DNA of 7,704 nt from Bdellovibrionales bacterium (lineage in GTDB: Bacteria; Bdellovibrionota; Bdellovibrionia; Bdellovibrionales; JAMPXM01): positions 1-7,704 of the forward strand of contig SXRI01000029.1 of NCBI GenBank assembly GCA_005793615.1. Direction: 5' to 3'. This document shows, piece by piece, positions 5,773 to 7,704 of this stretch; position 1 is the stretch's first letter, and the number at the start of each line of letters is the position of its first letter. A program made the translations under genes and the position numbers. A model generated the notes under the pieces. The model searched no databases, was not told the DNA's origin, and saw nothing but the letters and a program-made list of their open reading frames with translations.

Positions 5773-6119
5773 AATACGGAAATAGCCTTAAAAAATATAG
5801 AGTTAGACATAGCCTGATTGTGCTGCGCGGGCTTAGGCGCCAAAGGGAGCGGCCGGGGAAGAGTTGTAATTGCTACCCAGGGCGTAGAACAAATATCCTC
5901 GCCGGTCAGGGTCCGGAAAGGCCGTATCTTTCGTTTTCGAACTGTGGTAGATTGGCGCCTTCTTTATGAAAGTGTGAAGAAGAACCATGAACCTTGAAAT
6001 TCGGTCCGTGGTCATTGCGAAAAGCCGGCAAACAGGCAGCGCAAATTTAAGTCGCAAATCTACGCCATCGACGGCGTCCAACCCAAACAGAAGTTTCTAG
6101 AATTGAAATCCCGGAATAT
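5773..6119. other. 347-base gene-poor region before the rhlE-like helicase
   Basis: No convincing gene lies here. A minus-strand frame (5833-6081) starts with TTG, lacks a ribosome binding site and resembles no family. A 37-codon plus-strand ATG frame (5987-6100) ends 19 bases before the helicase, with only a weak purine-rich stretch (GAAGAAG) upstream. Repeats seen are AGGCGCCAA at 5835-5843, its inverse at 5952-5960, and ATAGCCT at 5782-5788 and 5809-5815. I found no strong sigma70 promoter for the helicase; it may have a long leader. Confidence 0.5.
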
Positions 6120-7481
6120 ATGAATCCAAATAAATTAGAAAACGCTCCCGAAACAACGACCACATCTATCAAGTTCTCTGACCTGCATCTGCTTGAACCC
6201 CTGCAAAAGGCTGTTGAGGAATCAGGTTACAGCAAACCAACGCCGATTCAGGAAGCTGCGATCCCGCCACTCATCGAGGGACGCGATCTCCTGGGTTGTG
6301 CACAGACAGGTACCGGCAAGACCGCGGCCTTTGTTTTGCCGATTCTGCATCGCTTAGCTACATACAATCGGCGTGCGGACCAGCGGCAAACCCGTTGTTT
6401 GATTTTAACGCCCACTCGCGAACTGGCGATTCAAATCTACGAGAGTTTCAAAACCTACGGTAAGTATCTCAAACTTCGTCATGCTGTGATCTATGGCGGC
6501 GTTGGCCAAGGACTGCAGGTCAAGGCACTTGCAGGTGGCGTTGATGTGTTGGTGGCGACACCTGGGCGCCTACTTGATCTTATAGATCAGAAATACTTGA
6601 GCTTGCGAACCCTCGATGTTTTCGTTCTCGAAGAATCTGACCGTATGCTCGATATGGGTTTCATTCACGACATTCGCAAGGTCATCGCCATGTTGCCGGC
6701 GCGTCGGCACAATCTTTTCTTTTCCGCGACAATGCCGCCCGATATTCGCCGTCTTGCCGATACGATGCTCACAAATCCTGTCACCGTTGAAGTGACACCG
6801 GTTTCGAGCACTGCGGAATTGATTCAACAGTCCGTCATGTACGTCGATCGAAATAGGAAAAAGGATCTCTTGCGTCACGTGCTTCAGGATAAGGCGTTTA
6901 ATCGCGTTATCGTGTTTACTCGAACTAAACGTGGTGCGAACCAGGTGAGCGAAGTTTTGGCGAAAAATGGTATCAATAGCGAGGCGATTCACGGCAATAA
7001 ATCGCAGGGCGCGCGGCAACGTGCTCTGCAGAATTTCCGCGAGGGACGAACTCGTGTGCTTGTGGCGACCGATATTGCGGCTCGCGGGATCGATATCGAC
7101 GAGATTTCACATGTGATCAATTTCGAAGTACCCAATATTGCCGAAAGCTATGTGCATCGCATTGGTCGTACCGCGCGTGCTGGTGCGAAGGGCATCGCGA
7201 TTTCATTCTGTGATGCCGAAGAGCGCTCATTTATTAAAGATATCGAGAAACTTATCGGTAAACCGATTCCTGTGGATCGTGAACATCCATGTCACTCGAA
7301 TGCGGTGGAGAACAGTCGGTTAATGTCGCCAGGAAAAGCAAAGGCGGCGATTGAGCGGGGTCACGGCCACGGCGGTGGACCTCGCAGAGGGGGCGGACGA
7401 AATCAGCGTCGCCGGCCTTCAGGCGGAGGCCCCTCTTCAGGATCAGGTGGGCGAAGGAATGCGAGCTCGCCCAGACCCTAA
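6120..7481 (+). CDS. rhlE: DEAD-box ATP-dependent RNA helicase, RhlE-like, with variant motif II (EESD)
   Basis: A 453-residue cytoplasmic RNA helicase of the RhlE type; relatives unwind RNA during ribosome maturation and RNA decay. Motifs: Q motif (F19, G36-Y37, P40, Q44), Walker A AQTGTGKT 61-68, PTRELA 98-103, TPGR 147-150, SAT 202-204, VFTRTK 265-270, TDIAARGID 317-325 and HRIGRTAR 346-353. The phrase DRMLDMGF after motif II and the Gly/Arg-rich basic tail (about 405-453) are typical of RhlE. Motif II itself reads E171-E-S-D174 in place of DEAD (codons GAA GAA TCT GAC): the first Asp, which helps hold Mg2+, is Glu, and Ala is Ser. The ATG at 6120 is the first possible ATG after an in-frame TAA (6048-6050), with a modest GGA at 6113-6115. 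It stands alone and converges with the aldehyde dehydrogenase gene. Confidence 0.93.
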   Translation: MNPNKLENAPETTTTSIKFSDLHLLEPLQKAVEESGYSKPTPIQEAAIPPLIEGRDLLGCAQTGTGKTAAFVLPILHRLATYNRRADQRQTRCLILTPTRELAIQIYESFKTYGKYLKLRHAVIYGGVGQGLQVKALAGGVDVLVATPGRLLDLIDQKYLSLRTLDVFVLEESDRMLDMGFIHDIRKVIAMLPARRHNLFFSATMPPDIRRLADTMLTNPVTVEVTPVSSTAELIQQSVMYVDRNRKKDLLRHVLQDKAFNRVIVFTRTKRGANQVSEVLAKNGINSEAIHGNKSQGARQRALQNFREGRTRVLVATDIAARGIDIDEISHVINFEVPNIAESYVHRIGRTARAGAKGIAISFCDAEERSFIKDIEKLIGKPIPVDREHPCHSNAVENSRLMSPGKAKAAIERGHGHGGGPRRGGGRNQRRRPSGGGPSSGSGGRRNASSPRP

Positions 7482-7485
7482 GACC

Positions 7486-7504
7486 GGACCTTAAGGTCAG
7501 GTCC
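7486..7504. terminator. Hairpin between convergent genes, possible weak two-way terminator
   Basis: GGACCT and AGGTCC form a 6-bp stem around a 7-base loop. The overlapping 12-bp GACCTTAAGGTC (7487-7498) is a perfect palindrome. It starts 4 bases after the helicase stop and lies 30 bases beyond the dehydrogenase stop on the other strand. Neither strand has a T-run after the stem, so function as an intrinsic terminator is uncertain. Confidence 0.35.
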
Positions 7505-7534
7505 AGAGTTTGGAGCCAGCTCGCAGGTGTGCGA

Positions 7535-7704
7535 TCAGAAGAAGCCCATGGGATTCAGATCATAAGACACCAAGATGTTCTTGGTTTGCGTGTAGTGCGA
7601 GAGCATCATTTTGTGAGTCTCTCGACCGATGCCCGATTGTTTGTAACCACCGAAAGCCGCGTGCGCGGGGTAGAGGTGGTAGCAGTTGGTCCATACACGA
7701 CCTG
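7535..7704 (-). CDS. Aldehyde dehydrogenase, AldB/ExaC-like, C-terminal end (partial)
   Basis: The last 55 residues of an NAD(P)-dependent aldehyde dehydrogenase, which oxidises aldehydes such as acetaldehyde to acids in the cytoplasm. The gene continues beyond the right edge, so the catalytic Cys and cofactor-binding part are not visible. The visible end reads [34 protein letters not shown], then [13 protein letters not shown] and a final GFF. This closely resembles the C terminus of E. coli AldB and of the ExaC group, in which [18 protein letters not shown] is characteristic. The stop TGA occupies 7537-7535. The gene converges with the rhlE-like helicase, with 53 bases between their stops. 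Family assignment is confident; exact substrate preference is not. Confidence 0.9.
   Translation of the reverse strand, partial: GRVWTNCYHLYPAHAAFGGYKQSGIGRETHKMMLSHYTQTKNILVSYDLNPMGFF

Noticed and set aside
5833..6081. 82-codon minus-strand frame upstream of the toxin-antitoxin promoter
   Set aside because: TTG start with no ribosome binding site, no recognisable family, and an amino-acid make-up like chance translation; it also lies across the likely leader of the rhlE-like gene.
5987..6100. 37-codon plus-strand ATG frame ending 19 bases before the rhlE-like helicase, considered as a leader peptide
   Set aside because: Only a weak purine-rich stretch precedes it, and there is no regulatory codon run (for example repeated rare or amino-acid-specific codons) or attenuator-like hairpin.
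291..7481. Idea that the minus-strand block between the two helicases is one large insertion into a duplicated helicase locus
   Set aside because: The two helicases belong to different subfamilies (DeaD-like and RhlE-like) with unrelated tails, and no matching repeats or integrase were seen at the block ends.

Overview
The window looks like chromosomal DNA of a Gram-negative bacterium with mid-range base composition (sampled coding lines are about 50% G+C). The supporting genes are two DEAD-box RNA helicases, exported proteins with Sec-type signal peptides, and an AldB/ExaC-type aldehyde dehydrogenase. The gene style would suit the Bdellovibrionota or another deltaproteobacterial-like lineage, but this placement is a weak guess.

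Layout from left to right. Bases 1-140 are a G+C-rich fragment (about 70% over the first 120 bases) that reads on the minus strand as the interior of an LptF/LptG-type permease. It has no start codon and breaks abruptly near base 140, so it is a foreign or misassembled end or a gene remnant. A DeaD/CsdA-like RNA helicase (291-2129, +, GTG start) follows. Facing it is a minus-strand cluster read right to left: a large exported Cys/His protein (3112-4617), a small exported protein (2700-3071) and a two-TM STM3941-like membrane protein (2126-2629). The last of these overlaps the helicase by its stop codon. Next, also on the minus strand, is a compact two-gene HEPN/MNT-type toxin-antitoxin module (5721 to 4776). 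It has a clear promoter whose -10 box lies inside a palindromic operator. A 347-base gene-poor stretch leads to an RhlE-like RNA helicase (6120-7481, +) and then the C-terminal end of an aldehyde dehydrogenase (7535-7704, minus, cut by the window).

How the genes work together. The two helicases probably serve RNA remodelling (ribosome assembly, cold-dependent RNA unwinding, mRNA decay). The three-gene minus-strand cluster appears to be a cell-envelope operon of unknown role. The most interesting element is the toxin-antitoxin-like module. Its first protein appears to fuse a HicB-like ribbon-helix-helix DNA-binding region to a minimal nucleotidyltransferase. Its second is a HEPN protein in which the expected catalytic His of RX4HXY is Ala while the Tyr is kept. 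Tandem 8-bp palindromes over the promoter suggest autorepression by the fusion protein. Also notable is the RhlE-like helicase, whose motif II reads E-E-S-D instead of D-E-A-D.
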